Shown here piece after piece: positions 1 to 9,081 of a stretch of 64,000 nucleotides of DNA (position 1 is the stretch's first letter; the number at the start of each line of letters is the position of its first letter). Below the pieces are notes generated by a model, which was given only the letters and a program-made list of their open reading frames with translations, did not search any database and was not told where the DNA came from. The position numbers and the translations under genes are program-made. This DNA is from Planctomycetota bacterium (GTDB taxonomy: Bacteria; Planctomycetota; Planctomycetia; Planctomycetales; Planctomycetaceae), in assembly GCA_018242525.1 (NCBI GenBank), contig JAFEBS010000039.1, positions 1 to 64,000 on the forward strand. Reading direction: 5' to 3'.

Positions 1-208
1 ACCGTTTTCGGGGTGTGGCACTAGTCGCTGGCGGGCTGCAGTGGTTGCCACGAGGATCCTTCGAGAAAACCTTCCGGCGGTCATTGACCGAGGTCGGCCC
101 GACTTCCAAAAGGCCCCGCGCCACCGACTTATTCCGGAATCCCCCGTAGAAATACACGCGACCGCCCGGCGCAGGTCGGTTACACTGTGTTTACATTGAG
201 GATCAGAG
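1..208. other. left-edge region, no confident gene
   Basis: Two plus-strand frames are open from the window edge, one to a TAG at 147-149 and one to a TGA at 197-199, so the 3' end of an upstream gene could lie here. Neither translation has a motif I recognise, so I do not call a CDS. GTGGCA near base 15 and TGCCAC near base 51 could pair as a weak hairpin. Confidence 0.3.
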
Positions 209-1108
209 ATGGGGACTGGATCGTCAACGTTGATTTCACAGACAGGCGAGGGCCGATCGGTGCTGACCGATTTTCGTCTGAGACACTGCGTTTTGATTTT
301 GATTCTGGTGTCCATACCGACTCTCGGTTGGGCTCAGGTCGGGCGGTTGTTCGTTTCCGTTGAGGCTTACGTCGGTTTGGCCCGCGTTGTCCATGTCGGA
401 AAAATCGTCGAGTTAAAGCCCATCGACTACGAGCAGCCGCTGACGTCCATTCAGAAACTGGGCAAACCCCACCGGCTCGTGCTTGCGGTGAGTGAGACAA
501 TCCGGGGAGACGCTGCCAAACGCCTGGAACTCGTGCTTTCTCTGCAGGTCACTTACGAACTTGAGTACTTGCGAGATCAGTCGATCGAGATCATGCTTGT
601 AGGAGGGCCCGATCTCATTGGCAGCTTTCCGCGTGCGGAAGTCGGAATCGAAGAACAGGGCCAGCGCGTGGACGGACAGCGGTATCAGTTCCGCCTGTTG
701 GGCCCGGTCAAGGTTCTTGAGTCCGGCAATGGGAAGCAGATCGCCTCACAGCTCAACAGTGCTTACGACTCCGGCCGGATGTTCACCGATGAACTCGAGG
801 TCGTCGCGGGCCGCGAGGCGATCCTGAAGCGGTCGCGCGCCTTTGCCAGTGAACACACCCAAATTCTTCCGGAAGTAACGCTCATGGTTCCCAACGAATT
901 TGGTGCCCTGTGCGGTCGTCCGAACGCTTTCTGTCTGATCACTCTTCCGGTGTGCCCGGACACCAGAAAGACCCTCAACGCTCTGAAAAACGACCCGGGT
1001 CTCGTCCTGCGCCACATCAAGTCTCCGGATGAAGACTACGATCGCGCACGCCTGCTGGCCGAGATCGAAAAGGCACTGGCAAAGTTTCCCGATGGTGCGG
1101 GCAAGTGA
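209..1108 (+). CDS. secreted protein of unknown function
   Basis: Unknown function, 299 residues. The ATG at 209 has a strong Shine-Dalgarno (GAGGAT at 198-203), but a hydrophobic signal segment (LILILVSIPTLGWAQ) lies only at residues 29-43, so the n-region would be long. An in-frame GTG at 260 would give a canonical signal peptide of about 26 residues. After probable cleavage following GWA the protein is soluble-looking. A Cys-containing stretch (CGRPNAFC, then PVCPD) sits around residues 231-250, so a disulfide is possible outside the cytoplasm. I recognise no family. The next gene is the VOC protein, 74 bp downstream on the same strand. Confidence is high that it is a gene and low for any role. 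Confidence 0.75.
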   Translation: MGTGSSTLISQTGEGRSVLTDFRLRHCVLILILVSIPTLGWAQVGRLFVSVEAYVGLARVVHVGKIVELKPIDYEQPLTSIQKLGKPHRLVLAVSETIRGDAAKRLELVLSLQVTYELEYLRDQSIEIMLVGGPDLIGSFPRAEVGIEEQGQRVDGQRYQFRLLGPVKVLESGNGKQIASQLNSAYDSGRMFTDELEVVAGREAILKRSRAFASEHTQILPEVTLMVPNEFGALCGRPNAFCLITLPVCPDTRKTLNALKNDPGLVLRHIKSPDEDYDRARLLAEIEKALAKFPDGAGK

Positions 1109-1182
1109 CTTATACATGTTAACATGGGATGGAAACCGGACTCGAGTACGTGGAACTCATGAGTGCCTGACGAGGAGCCGAC

Positions 1183-1560
1183 ATGCAGTTACATCCCCTG
1201 ATCTGCGTACACAACGTCGAAGCCAGCAGTCGCTGGTATCAGCAGTTGCTGGGGTGCGAAAGCGGTCACGGTGGATCGGAGTACGAGCGGCTGAATTGCC
1301 ACGGCAAGCTGGTCCTGCAACTGCACCAATGGGAGGTTGAGCATCAGCATGGTCCGCTGGGTGATCCGGAACTGCGACCGTATGGAAACGGAGTCCTGCT
1401 GTGGTTTGAACTGCAGGACTTTGAGGCCACCGTCGCACGCGCCGCAACAATGAACGTCGAAGTCATCAAGCCCAGCTATTTGAGCGAGAATGGGAATTGG
1501 GAATCCTGGCTGCGTGATCCCGACGGTTACATCGTCGTTCTGACCAGCCCGCTGCCGTGA
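1183..1560 (+). CDS. VOC/glyoxalase-fold protein
   Basis: A 125-residue protein of the vicinal oxygen chelate superfamily (glyoxalase/bleomycin resistance/dioxygenase fold), probably cytosolic. The N-terminal stretch (PLICVHNVEASSRWYQQLLG) is the classic beta-alpha opening of a VOC module, and the C-terminal DPDGYIVVL is the usual closing strand with its conserved Asp-Pro-Asp-Gly. Length fits a single VOC unit of two beta-alpha-beta-beta-beta repeats. The start is supported by GAGGAG about 6 bases upstream of the ATG. Substrate cannot be told from sequence: members range from lactoylglutathione lyase to antibiotic-binding proteins. It ends 28 bp before the stop of convergent ada. Confidence 0.85.
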   Translation: MQLHPLICVHNVEASSRWYQQLLGCESGHGGSEYERLNCHGKLVLQLHQWEVEHQHGPLGDPELRPYGNGVLLWFELQDFEATVARAATMNVEVIKPSYLSENGNWESWLRDPDGYIVVLTSPLP

Positions 1561-1588
1561 AGTGTCGATTTGCCGTGACAATCGGGCA

Positions 1589-2629
1589 TCACTTCCGCTC
1601 ATGATCAATCAGCCACTGCTTGTGGGCCAGGCCGCCCGCGTAGCCGGTGAGGTCGCCGTTAAAACCGACAACTCGATGGCAGGGAACGATGATGGCTGTC
1701 TGGTTGGCCCCGTTGGCATGTGCGACTGCACGGACGGAATCGGGTGAACCAATTCTCCTGGCCTGCTCGGAATAGGACCGGGTTTCGCCGGATGGGATCC
1801 GGCAAAGTTCCTGCCAGACGGACTTCTGAAATTCGGTCCCGAGCATCGCCACCGGCGTGGTGAACTTCCGGGATCCGTCCTGAAAGTACTGCTTCAGTTC
1901 CTTCCGAATCAAGCACAGGATTTCGTTCTGGCCGGGAACGATGGCCATCTTCGTCCGCAGTCTCAGTCGTTCTATGTTTCGTTCCAGTCCGCGTCTGTCG
2001 GTGAATTCCAGCAGATACAACTCTTCATCGCTCGCCACAGCCAGCATTGGTCCAAGCGGCGTGTCGATCCAGTCGGACTTCAGCACCTGTCCCTGAAACC
2101 CCTTCGGAGGGACTCCCAGGAACTTTGAGAACGCGTCACGAAATCCACTTCCGGATTCATAACCTGCTTCAAGCTGTGCATCGATGATGCTGCTGCCGTT
2201 GCGAATGGTTTGCAGAGCCGAACCCATTCGTCGAGCCCGGGCGTAGGCGACGAACGTCATGCCGAAACGCTTCTTGAACTGACGTCGTACTGTCGAGGAA
2301 TCGACACCCAGTTCGTGAAAGTCCTGGTTGGTCCAGCGTTTTTCCGGTGCCGACTCAATGGCCTCCACCAGTTGCCTGACGAGCGGCGAAGGCTCGTCGG
2401 GCAGGCTCATCGGCAGGCAGCGTTTGCACGGCCGGTACCCGGCCAGCAACGCCTCTTGGGCGTTGTAGAAGAATTCACAGTTTTCAAACTTGGGCTTCCG
2501 GGCGGTGCAGACGGCTCGACAGAAGATCCCGGTTGTCCGAATCCCGAAGTAGACGACTCCGTCGTATTCGGAGTTTCGATCCAGCAGCGCCTGGTAATAC
2601 CTGCGCCGGGTTGTCACATCAAACATCAC
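1589..2629 (-). CDS. ada: Ada: methylphosphotriester / O6-methylguanine-DNA methyltransferase and regulator
   Basis: Bifunctional Ada of 346 residues, close to the family's usual 354. The N-terminal zinc domain has the four cysteines: C37 and C41 (FCRAVC) and C68 and C71 (RPCKRC). The first accepts methyl groups from DNA phosphotriesters, which turns Ada into a transcriptional activator. An AraC-type helix-turn-helix follows at about residues 85-185. The C-terminal suicide methyltransferase domain carries the PCHRVVG active-site motif near residue 319, which removes O6-methylguanine. All catalytic cysteines are present, so it should work as both sensor and repair enzyme. Ada proteins usually activate their own promoter, which would lie in the 278-bp region shared with the divergent AAA ATPase gene. 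Confidence 0.95.
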   Translation of the reverse strand: MMFDVTTRRRYYQALLDRNSEYDGVVYFGIRTTGIFCRAVCTARKPKFENCEFFYNAQEALLAGYRPCKRCLPMSLPDEPSPLVRQLVEAIESAPEKRWTNQDFHELGVDSSTVRRQFKKRFGMTFVAYARARRMGSALQTIRNGSSIIDAQLEAGYESGSGFRDAFSKFLGVPPKGFQGQVLKSDWIDTPLGPMLAVASDEELYLLEFTDRRGLERNIERLRLRTKMAIVPGQNEILCLIRKELKQYFQDGSRKFTTPVAMLGTEFQKSVWQELCRIPSGETRSYSEQARRIGSPDSVRAVAHANGANQTAIIVPCHRVVGFNGDLTGYAGGLAHKQWLIDHERK

Positions 2630-2907
2630 TTTCGCTCCACCACTCGCGATTCCAATTCTTCAGTCTCCATTGGACATGGGGATTGTGGCAGATGCCAGCC
2701 GGAGTGCCGCCGAAAACTGAACATGGAATTCGGGTTGTGTGGCAGCGGCTGGACTTCGAATTGGATTGAAGGAATTGCCCTCGCCGGGAAATCGTCGGAC
2801 TTCGGAAGTCAGCGATCCATCATCGTCGTCCCGATGGTCTCCGCGGGGTGCGAGGACTACACTGTGGGGAAGAACTGCCGAGCCTCCTTTTGTTGAGATT
2901 CCCGCTC

Positions 2908-4338
2908 ATGACTGATCGACCACGTACGCTGCGCGAACTTCGCGAGTCTGGATATCGTTCATTGCCCGTCAAACAGGAACTGCGACGCAATCTACTGACC
3001 AAGCTGCGCCGCGGGGAACCGCTGTTTCCGGGAATGCTGGGTTATGACGACACGGTCATTCCGCAGATCGAGCACGCCATCCTGTCGCAGCACGACGTGC
3101 TGTTCCTGGGCCTGCGTGGCCAGGGAAAAACCCGGATGCTGCGGATGCTGACGTTGTTGCTGGACGAGGCGTTGCCGATCGTGGCTGGGTCCGAAATCCA
3201 TGATGATCCGCTGGCCCCGTTGTCCAAATTTGCCCGCGACCTGATCGCGAGTCGTGGTGACGAGGCGCCGATCGAATGGATTGGCCGTGACGAGCGCTAT
3301 CACGAAAAGCTGGCGACGCCGGATGTCACGATCGCCGACCTGATCGGCGAAGTGGATCTGGTCAAGCATGCCGAGGGTCGGCATTTGTCGAGTGAAGACG
3401 TTCTGCACTTCGGGCTGATTCCTCGCAGTCATCGTGGCATCTTCTGTTTGAACGAATTGCCGGACCTGAGTCCCAAGATCCAGGTGGGCTTGTTCAATGT
3501 GCTCGAAGAAAGGGACGTGCAGATTCGCGGGTTTCCGATCCGGCTGAACCTGGATGTCTGCATGGTCTTCAGCGCCAACCCCGAGGACTACACGAATCGC
3601 GGCCGGATCGTGACTCCGCTGAAGGACCGCATTGGTTCGGTGATCCGCACCCATTATCCCGTCACACGGGAACTGGGAATGCAGATCACGGCCGCGAATG
3701 CCTGGACCGCCCGCGAAGATGGCGTCAACGTGATTGTGCCGACCTTCCTGCAGGAAATCGTGGAAGAGACGTCGCGACTGGCCCGCAGCAGCCCGCACGT
3801 CAACCAGGCCTCGGGGGTCAGCGTCCGGATGTCGATCGCGAATTATGAAAACCTGATCTCGTCGGCGGAACGGCGTGGAGTGACGACGGGAGCCACGGTT
3901 TCGGTGGCGCGGCCCGGTGACCTGTGGCACCTGGAAGCAAGTTCTCGCGGCAAGCTGGAGCTGACAATGAGCGATGAGCCGGGGCAGGAAGACCGGCTCA
4001 TCGAACGGCTGATCGACGAAGCGGTGAAGTCGGTGTTTGACCTGCACGAGCTGAATCCGAAGCAATTTCGCAACGTGGTCGAGTTCTTCGAAAGCGGCAA
4101 GACGCTGGATCTGGACGATGGCATGTCGGCGAGTGACATTTTGAAGAACGCGGACGCGATCCGTGGATTCCGGGCACAGTTGGAACAACTCGCACTCTCG
4201 TTGGAACCGGCCCTGGCGAAGGGGCCCGCCGCGGAGGGGTTCCTGGCGAGCCTGGCGGAATTCCTGCTGCAGGGACTGCACAGTCACAATCGCCTAAACC
4301 GCACCCGGAAATCGAGAACGGCGACGTACGGCCGTTGA
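2908..4338 (+). CDS. MoxR-like AAA+ ATPase (magnesium-chelatase-subunit-I type)
   Basis: Predicted AAA+ ATPase of the MoxR/Mg-chelatase I type, about 476 residues from the chosen ATG; an upstream in-frame start at 2848 would add 20 residues that do not look native. Walker A is GLRGQGKT (about residues 71-78), Walker B is GIFCLNELPDL, and a sensor-1-like SANPEDYTN follows. The long C-terminal helical part has no obvious second domain. MoxR ATPases normally act as chaperones with a partner containing a von Willebrand A domain encoded next door; no such partner is seen here, so the client is unknown. The gene is divergent from ada. Confidence 0.85.
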   Translation: MTDRPRTLRELRESGYRSLPVKQELRRNLLTKLRRGEPLFPGMLGYDDTVIPQIEHAILSQHDVLFLGLRGQGKTRMLRMLTLLLDEALPIVAGSEIHDDPLAPLSKFARDLIASRGDEAPIEWIGRDERYHEKLATPDVTIADLIGEVDLVKHAEGRHLSSEDVLHFGLIPRSHRGIFCLNELPDLSPKIQVGLFNVLEERDVQIRGFPIRLNLDVCMVFSANPEDYTNRGRIVTPLKDRIGSVIRTHYPVTRELGMQITAANAWTAREDGVNVIVPTFLQEIVEETSRLARSSPHVNQASGVSVRMSIANYENLISSAERRGVTTGATVSVARPGDLWHLEASSRGKLELTMSDEPGQEDRLIERLIDEAVKSVFDLHELNPKQFRNVVEFFESGKTLDLDDGMSASDILKNADAIRGFRAQLEQLALSLEPALAKGPAAEGFLASLAEFLLQGLHSHNRLNRTRKSRTATYGR

Positions 4339-4750
4339 CGAACGTCGCCGCTGTGGCCAGCGTCAGAGTTTGATTTCGATCGACGTAGCTCGGCGGGGAG
4401 AACGCAGACCCGTGCCGAGTATCCCGTCCGCCAATCGATTTCCGCTCCATTTTTTCTGTCATCAATCTTTCAGCCATCTCCGCCGAACCGGCACCGATTC
4501 CCAAAATCCGTGCGACACGTTGAAGAATTGCAACGCATTGTGATCCGCATGAGCTAGATTCCCGGAAGAATCGTTGTTTGTTGTCCTGAATGGCAATCAA
4601 CAGATCACTGCGACGTACTTCAGGGCGGATGTGTCGAAACGTCGCTGGTGGGAGTGGGTTTCATTCTGTATCGGAAGCTGCATCGCTCGGTCGTGCAGAA
4701 GTGCGGGAAACGGGTTGGCGAACGTGTCGTAGAGACGGTTGAGGCGGATC
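4339..4750. other. 412-bp intergenic region
   Basis: No convincing gene. Somewhat AT-richer around 4440-4620 than its surroundings. It should hold the promoter of the 4751 gene, whose ribosome binding site GAGGCGG lies at 4741-4747. No hairpin terminator with a T-tract was found after the ATPase gene. Confidence 0.5.
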
Positions 4751-5779
4751 ATGATTGATTCCAGTGAAAATGCTCGCGATGAGTTCCTGGACGCACCCGT
4801 GCGGGACCAGGCACTGGCAGTTCTGATTCTGAATCGACAACGTTTCGATTGCCGGTTGACCGACGTTGCGACGGATGGATTTACGGTCTTGATTCCGCAC
4901 GGCACGACGTGGAGTTTGGCATCGACTGCGAAACTGGAGACCCATGACTCAACCTATAAAGTCAAGGTTCTCAAGCAGAACGTGCAGTACGAAGGAATTG
5001 AAGTCACGCTGCTTCGGTTGGATGAAATCACCAACGATGACAAACTGCCGGTTCCACAGCGTTGGATCGTACATGGGTCACGGTGTTGTGCCGTTGGGCT
5101 GATTGCCGCGATGACGTATTGCCTGGTGGCGGCACCGGGCGGAGTCACCAAGTCGGTGCATCCGGTGACGATTCGCGAATACGTCGCCTACTTGACGGAC
5201 TTTCTGCCGACGACTGGGTGGTGGTCGCCAAAGGGTGAGGCCCTCTCGATGCCGGCGATAACGATCGATCTGGCCGACGCGGAAGAGACGGAAGCCTCGT
5301 TCCCGGTCAATTCCGTATCGCTCTCTCAGAAAGCCACCACCAACGCTGCGCTGGATCGTACGGCGATGTTGAATGCGGCCATTCGCTCGGCGAATTCCCG
5401 GCGGTCACGGCCCGTCAATTCCACAACCGTTCCCTGGCTGCTTCCGAAAGGACAAACGAATCTGCCGCGGTGTCAAATGACGCACCTGGCTGAGACAGAT
5501 CTGCAGGCGTTTCAATCCGGTTTGAGATGGTTGTCGGCAACGGCCGCGGAGGATGCAATTCGAAGTTTGCGCCAGGCGCTGCTGAGTGTTTCAACGACGG
5601 CTGGGGCTGCGGTGGCGGGGTGTCCCGAAGCTCGCCTGGTTCGCAGCGATGACGCTGAAATCTATCTCCGAACGGTGGATGGTGAAGTGGAGTTGCTACG
5701 GGTGTTGCCGATTGAACTGGGGGACTCGGTTCCCCGGGGTCCGTCCGCTGCCATCCATCAACGCTCCCGGCATCGCTGA
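4751..5779 (+). CDS. membrane protein with PilZ-like N-terminal domain (paralogue 1)
   Basis: A 342-residue protein of uncertain function. The ATG at 4751 is preferred over the TTG at 4739 because GAGGCGG sits 3 bases upstream. Residues 20-100 form a small beta-rich domain containing RFDCRLTDVATDGFTVLIP, which matches the layout of the PilZ core (D-x-S-x-x-G followed by strands) with Ala in place of Ser. A single membrane segment (GLIAAMTYCLVA) follows near residues 111-126. The remaining 210 residues look extracytoplasmic and unrelated to known domains. The next gene encodes a shorter protein that aligns with this one across the beta domain and the membrane segment, so the pair arose by duplication. 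Cyclic-di-GMP binding is not supported: I cannot see the N-terminal RxxxR motif. Confidence 0.7.
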   Translation: MIDSSENARDEFLDAPVRDQALAVLILNRQRFDCRLTDVATDGFTVLIPHGTTWSLASTAKLETHDSTYKVKVLKQNVQYEGIEVTLLRLDEITNDDKLPVPQRWIVHGSRCCAVGLIAAMTYCLVAAPGGVTKSVHPVTIREYVAYLTDFLPTTGWWSPKGEALSMPAITIDLADAEETEASFPVNSVSLSQKATTNAALDRTAMLNAAIRSANSRRSRPVNSTTVPWLLPKGQTNLPRCQMTHLAETDLQAFQSGLRWLSATAAEDAIRSLRQALLSVSTTAGAAVAGCPEARLVRSDDAEIYLRTVDGEVELLRVLPIELGDSVPRGPSAAIHQRSRHR

Positions 5780-5811
5780 AGGTACTATTCGGCACGATTT
5801 GAAAAAATGCC

Positions 5812-6222
5812 ATGCTCAACAATCGACACTATCATCGCTGTCCACTTCCCGACGCACGGCCCGCGGTTCTGGTGGTCGATCGTCACAATATCGATTGCTG
5901 GGTCTTCGACATGTCATTGGGAGGCTTCGGGGTATTAGTCGCCGAGCCAATTCCCGTCATGCACGAACCGCTGGCCCGTCTGCAGGTCCAGGGGCTGACG
6001 TACATCGTCCGGGTGACCCGGCAGGAAATTCGCGAAGACGAAGTGTTGCTGGCGCTGGAACGGATTGACGAGATTGTACCCGATCCCGCGACCATCCCGG
6101 CCACCCCGCTGGGTCGGTGTCTGACCGGAGCCGCCTGGATCGCCGCCATTTGTATCGTCGTCGCGGCAGTCTGCCTGCTGGCCGATTCGCAATCAGGCAG
6201 TCTTGTCTTGCAGAATCGGTGA
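5812..6222 (+). CDS. membrane protein with PilZ-like domain (paralogue 2)
   Basis: A 136-residue protein. Residues 18-95 form a beta-rich domain whose DMSLGGFGVLV motif fits the PilZ consensus D-x-S-x-x-G better than its larger neighbour does. It is followed by a proline-rich linker and one membrane segment (AAWIAAICIVVAAVCLLA) near residues 107-126, so the domain probably faces the cytoplasm. It aligns with the upstream protein in the strand (N/D)R-x-x-(F/I)DC, in the (V/L)RVxxQ and ERIDEI segments and in the position of the membrane helix. The genes are 32 bp apart on the same strand, probably one transcript. No RxxxR switch is evident before the domain, so cyclic-di-GMP binding is doubtful. 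Confidence 0.7.
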   Translation: MLNNRHYHRCPLPDARPAVLVVDRHNIDCWVFDMSLGGFGVLVAEPIPVMHEPLARLQVQGLTYIVRVTRQEIREDEVLLALERIDEIVPDPATIPATPLGRCLTGAAWIAAICIVVAAVCLLADSQSGSLVLQNR

Positions 6223-6459
6223 GATCTGGTGTGCGTCGTTCCGCGCGAAACGGGGAACTCTAGTCTGCGTTCACCGGACCGGCCGGATCACACGAAATTC
6301 CAACGTGACAACTCTGGCACCCACAAACGCGCCACCCGGAATCCCGCGAACGCTGGACGGCAAAGACGAGCATCAGCATTCCAGGGTTTTTTTCCTGGCG
6401 GCTTTGACTATCCTTTGAGGCACGATGTACTGACCAACCTGGGACGCAAGGAGTCTCCG

Positions 6460-7533
6460 CTGGACGCCTCACACGAAACTGCCTTTCGCAAGCCTCTGAT
6501 CCGCTGGTACGAACAACACGCTCGCGATCTGCCGTGGCGGCGCACGCATGATCCATATCAGATCTGGATCAGCGAAATCATGCTCCAGCAGACGACGGTC
6601 ACAGCGGTCATTCCCTACTTCGAACGGTTCCTCGCCCGGTTCCCGACTGTGCACGACCTGGCCGCCGCCGACGAAGCGGAAGTCCTGAAACTGTGGGAGG
6701 GTCTGGGCTATTACAGCCGGGCTCGCAACATTCACAAGGCCGCTCGAGTGGTCGTCGACCGGCACGATGGAGTTTTCCCCGCCGAGTTGGCAAAGTTGCA
6801 GGATCTGCCGGGTATCGGGCGGTATACTGCAGGGGCGATTGCGTCGTTCGCATTTGACCAGCGGGCACCAATTGTCGAGGCAAATACGCTGCGATTGTAC
6901 TGCCGCCTGCTCGGATATGACGGGGATCCCCGTTCGACGGCCGGTCAGCAGGTCTTATGGACGTTTGCGGAACGGGTTCTGCCCAAGTCCAGGCCGGGTC
7001 GATTCAATCAGGCCCTGATGGAACTGGGGGCGACGATTTGTACTCCGCGGGAGCCCGCCTGCGAACAGTGTCCGGTGAGTGGTTTTTGCGGGGCGTTTCG
7101 AGATCAGACTCAAGCCTCAATTCCTCAACTGGCCAAGCGGGCTCAGATCACGGCAATTACCGAAGCCTCGATTGCCGTCCGTCGCAACAAGGCCTATCTG
7201 CTGCGGCGGCGATCGCACGGTGAACGTTGGGCCGGCTTGTGGGATTTTGTCCGATTCGAATTGCCGTCGTCGGTGGAAGACCTGCCGGCGATTGCGGCGG
7301 AAGTTCAGCAGCAGACCGGGTTGCGGATCGATCTGGGACCTCAACTGGCTGAATTGAAGCACGGGGTCACGCGCTACCGGATCACGCTGAAATGCTTCGC
7401 TGCCGAGTCTGTCTCGGGCCAGTTGCGACCGGGCGAAGAATGGCAGTGGGTGAAGGTTGCCGATTTCCACGAATTCCCGTTGTCGGTGACCGGCCGCAAG
7501 TTCGCCAAATTGCTGGCGGAAAGTTTGTTTTAG
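6460..7533 (+). CDS. mutY: MutY A/G-specific adenine DNA glycosylase
   Basis: Removes adenine mispaired with 8-oxoguanine or guanine in base excision repair. The helix-hairpin-helix glycosylase core opens with PWRRTHDPYQIWISEIMLQQ. The GxG hairpin (LPGIGRYTAGAIASFAF) leads to the catalytic Asp region, and the iron-sulfur loop C-x6-C-x2-C-x5-C is intact (CTPREPACEQCPVSGFC). A NUDIX-like MutT domain follows at the C-terminus, giving about 357 residues, normal for MutY. No in-frame ATG or GTG lies close to the domain. I place the start at CTG 6460 because AAGGAG at 6448-6453 is ideally spaced; a TTG at 6415 is the alternative. The open frame extends further upstream, but that part looks non-coding. 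Confidence 0.92.
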   Translation: MDASHETAFRKPLIRWYEQHARDLPWRRTHDPYQIWISEIMLQQTTVTAVIPYFERFLARFPTVHDLAAADEAEVLKLWEGLGYYSRARNIHKAARVVVDRHDGVFPAELAKLQDLPGIGRYTAGAIASFAFDQRAPIVEANTLRLYCRLLGYDGDPRSTAGQQVLWTFAERVLPKSRPGRFNQALMELGATICTPREPACEQCPVSGFCGAFRDQTQASIPQLAKRAQITAITEASIAVRRNKAYLLRRRSHGERWAGLWDFVRFELPSSVEDLPAIAAEVQQQTGLRIDLGPQLAELKHGVTRYRITLKCFAAESVSGQLRPGEEWQWVKVADFHEFPLSVTGRKFAKLLAESLF

Positions 7534-7546
7534 AGTTGATCGAATT

Positions 7547-7616
7547 CTAGCCCGACGCGCGAGCGAGGGATTTGAAGTTGGACATCCGTTGAAGAATCGC
7601 TCGCGCTGTGGGTTAG
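7547..7616. repeat. planctomycete-type dispersed palindromic repeat, copy 1
   Basis: Twenty-five bases at 7547-7571 beginning ctagcccgacgcg match 59215-59239 with one mismatch. An imperfect inverted partner (ctcgcgctgtgggttag) lies at 7600-7616, so the unit can fold as a hairpin. It sits between mutY and the beta-helix gene and contains no coding sequence I trust. Confidence 0.75.
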
Positions 7617-7666
7617 CATTCATCGAATTGCAGTTCGAGACAACCGAGGGTTCAGGAGATCCTGTG

Positions 7667-9022
7667 ATGGTGGAAGCATTCAACTTCGGGGCCAGTGGCG
7701 ACGGCGTCACCGACGATTCCGCCGCGCTGGAACATGCCCTGACCGCTGGTGACGGAGTTTTGCGTCTGCATAAGGGGTCGTTTCGACTGACCCGGCCGTT
7801 GGTCATCGATCTGGCGAAAACCGGGTACGCCGCGGTCATTGGTGACGGTGGGGCATCGCGGTTGGTGATGGCGGGGGCGGGACCAGCGATCAAAGTCGTG
7901 GGGACTCATCGCGGCACTTCCATGCCCAAATCCGTGACTGATATTACGTGGCAAAAAGAACGCTTTCCCACCTTGAGCGGATTCGAAATCCTGGGGGAAC
8001 ATCCCGAGGCGGTGGGGATCGAACTCGTCCGGACGATTCAGCCCACCGTCTCGCAGGTGTTGGTCCGGCGGTGTCGGTATGGGATTCACCTGACCGAGCG
8101 CAACCGCAACGTACTGATCACGGATTGTCACCTGTATGACAACGAGCTTTATGGTCTGTTTATGGACCGATGTGATCTGCATCAGACGAATGTGACTGGC
8201 TGCCACATCAGCTTCAACAAGCGGGCCGGAATCAAGTCGCTGGGTGGTGACGTTCACAACCTGCAGATCACAGGAAACGACATCGAATACAACAATCGGC
8301 CCGGTGTCGATACTGCGGATGAAGGGGGGGCAGAAGTCGACTTCGATGCAGTGGAAGGGACCATCAGCGAAGTGACTTTGAGCAGCAACACGATCCAGGC
8401 GACGGTTCAACCGGGGGGCGCGAATGTTCGGATCCGCGGGTCGGAATCAGGGAAAACTCAGGGTGCCTGTCTGATCGCGATCACCGGCAATGTGCTGGGG
8501 AGCAATACACGGGGACTCGATCTGGCACACGTCTATCGAATGACCGTGACCGGCAACACGATTTACGATGGTGGGGAATACTCGATCCTGGCCCGGTCCT
8601 GCCGCGGCCTGGCAATCGGATCGAACACGATCTGCTGGAAAGCCGACGAAAAACTTCCCGCGCGGGATGGGCTGTTGTTCGAGGATTGCGAACAGGTCGC
8701 ACTGATTGGACTGACCGCGGAACGGCTGTGCTCAGGAAGCGACAACGCGGGTGCCGGGATCATGTTTCATGGCTGTCGCGATATCCAGGTGTCCGGTTGC
8801 CAGATTGTGGATCCGCTGTTTGCGGGGCTGGAACTCAGGGGCTGTGTTCGCTGCGTTCTCACGGCGAACAGTATCGTCGATCGCCGCGACATTCCCCGGA
8901 TGAAGCACGCCATCCGATTGGCCGGTCAGAACCGCGATGTCATGATCCAGCACAACCTGTTGCGTGGCGCGATCGAGTCCGCGATTACCGGCCCTCGCGA
9001 AGGAGTTTTCGTTCGGAACTGA
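7667..9022 (+). CDS. right-handed parallel beta-helix protein (pectate-lyase-like fold)
   Basis: About 451 residues from the ATG at 7667, which has AGGAG at 7654-7658 and is preferred to an upstream in-frame start at 7589. The opening FNFGASGDGVTDDSAALEHA is the signature start of the pectate lyase superfamily domain (Pfam Pectate_lyase_3). The body shows repeating coils rich in GNxI, NxI and short-strand patterns (ITGNDIEYN, VTGNTIYDG, LTANSIVD), typical of parallel beta-helix repeats. No signal peptide is visible, so either it is cytoplasmic or export is by another route. Such proteins bind or cleave polysaccharides; catalytic residues cannot be assigned, so function is open. A perfect 10-bp hairpin follows the stop codon. 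Confidence 0.85.
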   Translation: MVEAFNFGASGDGVTDDSAALEHALTAGDGVLRLHKGSFRLTRPLVIDLAKTGYAAVIGDGGASRLVMAGAGPAIKVVGTHRGTSMPKSVTDITWQKERFPTLSGFEILGEHPEAVGIELVRTIQPTVSQVLVRRCRYGIHLTERNRNVLITDCHLYDNELYGLFMDRCDLHQTNVTGCHISFNKRAGIKSLGGDVHNLQITGNDIEYNNRPGVDTADEGGAEVDFDAVEGTISEVTLSSNTIQATVQPGGANVRIRGSESGKTQGACLIAITGNVLGSNTRGLDLAHVYRMTVTGNTIYDGGEYSILARSCRGLAIGSNTICWKADEKLPARDGLLFEDCEQVALIGLTAERLCSGSDNAGAGIMFHGCRDIQVSGCQIVDPLFAGLELRGCVRCVLTANSIVDRRDIPRMKHAIRLAGQNRDVMIQHNLLRGAIESAITGPREGVFVRN

Positions 9023-9025
9023 TTG

Positions 9026-9054
9026 GGTTGGGCCTCGGTCAGAAAGGCCCAACC
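9026..9054. terminator. hairpin between convergent genes, possible terminator
   Basis: GGTTGGGCCT at 9026-9035 pairs perfectly with AGGCCCAACC at 9045-9054 around a 9-base loop. It begins just after the stop codon of the beta-helix gene and faces the end of the small minus-strand gene at 9082. No T-tract follows on either strand, so it may not work as a classical intrinsic terminator. Confidence 0.5.
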
Positions 9055-9081
9055 TGCTGGTGGATCGGATGCCGGGCGGAA

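Noticed and set aside
2992..4287. Long open frame on the minus strand opposite the MoxR-like gene
   Set aside because: Arg/Gln/His-rich shadow of a clear AAA ATPase gene.
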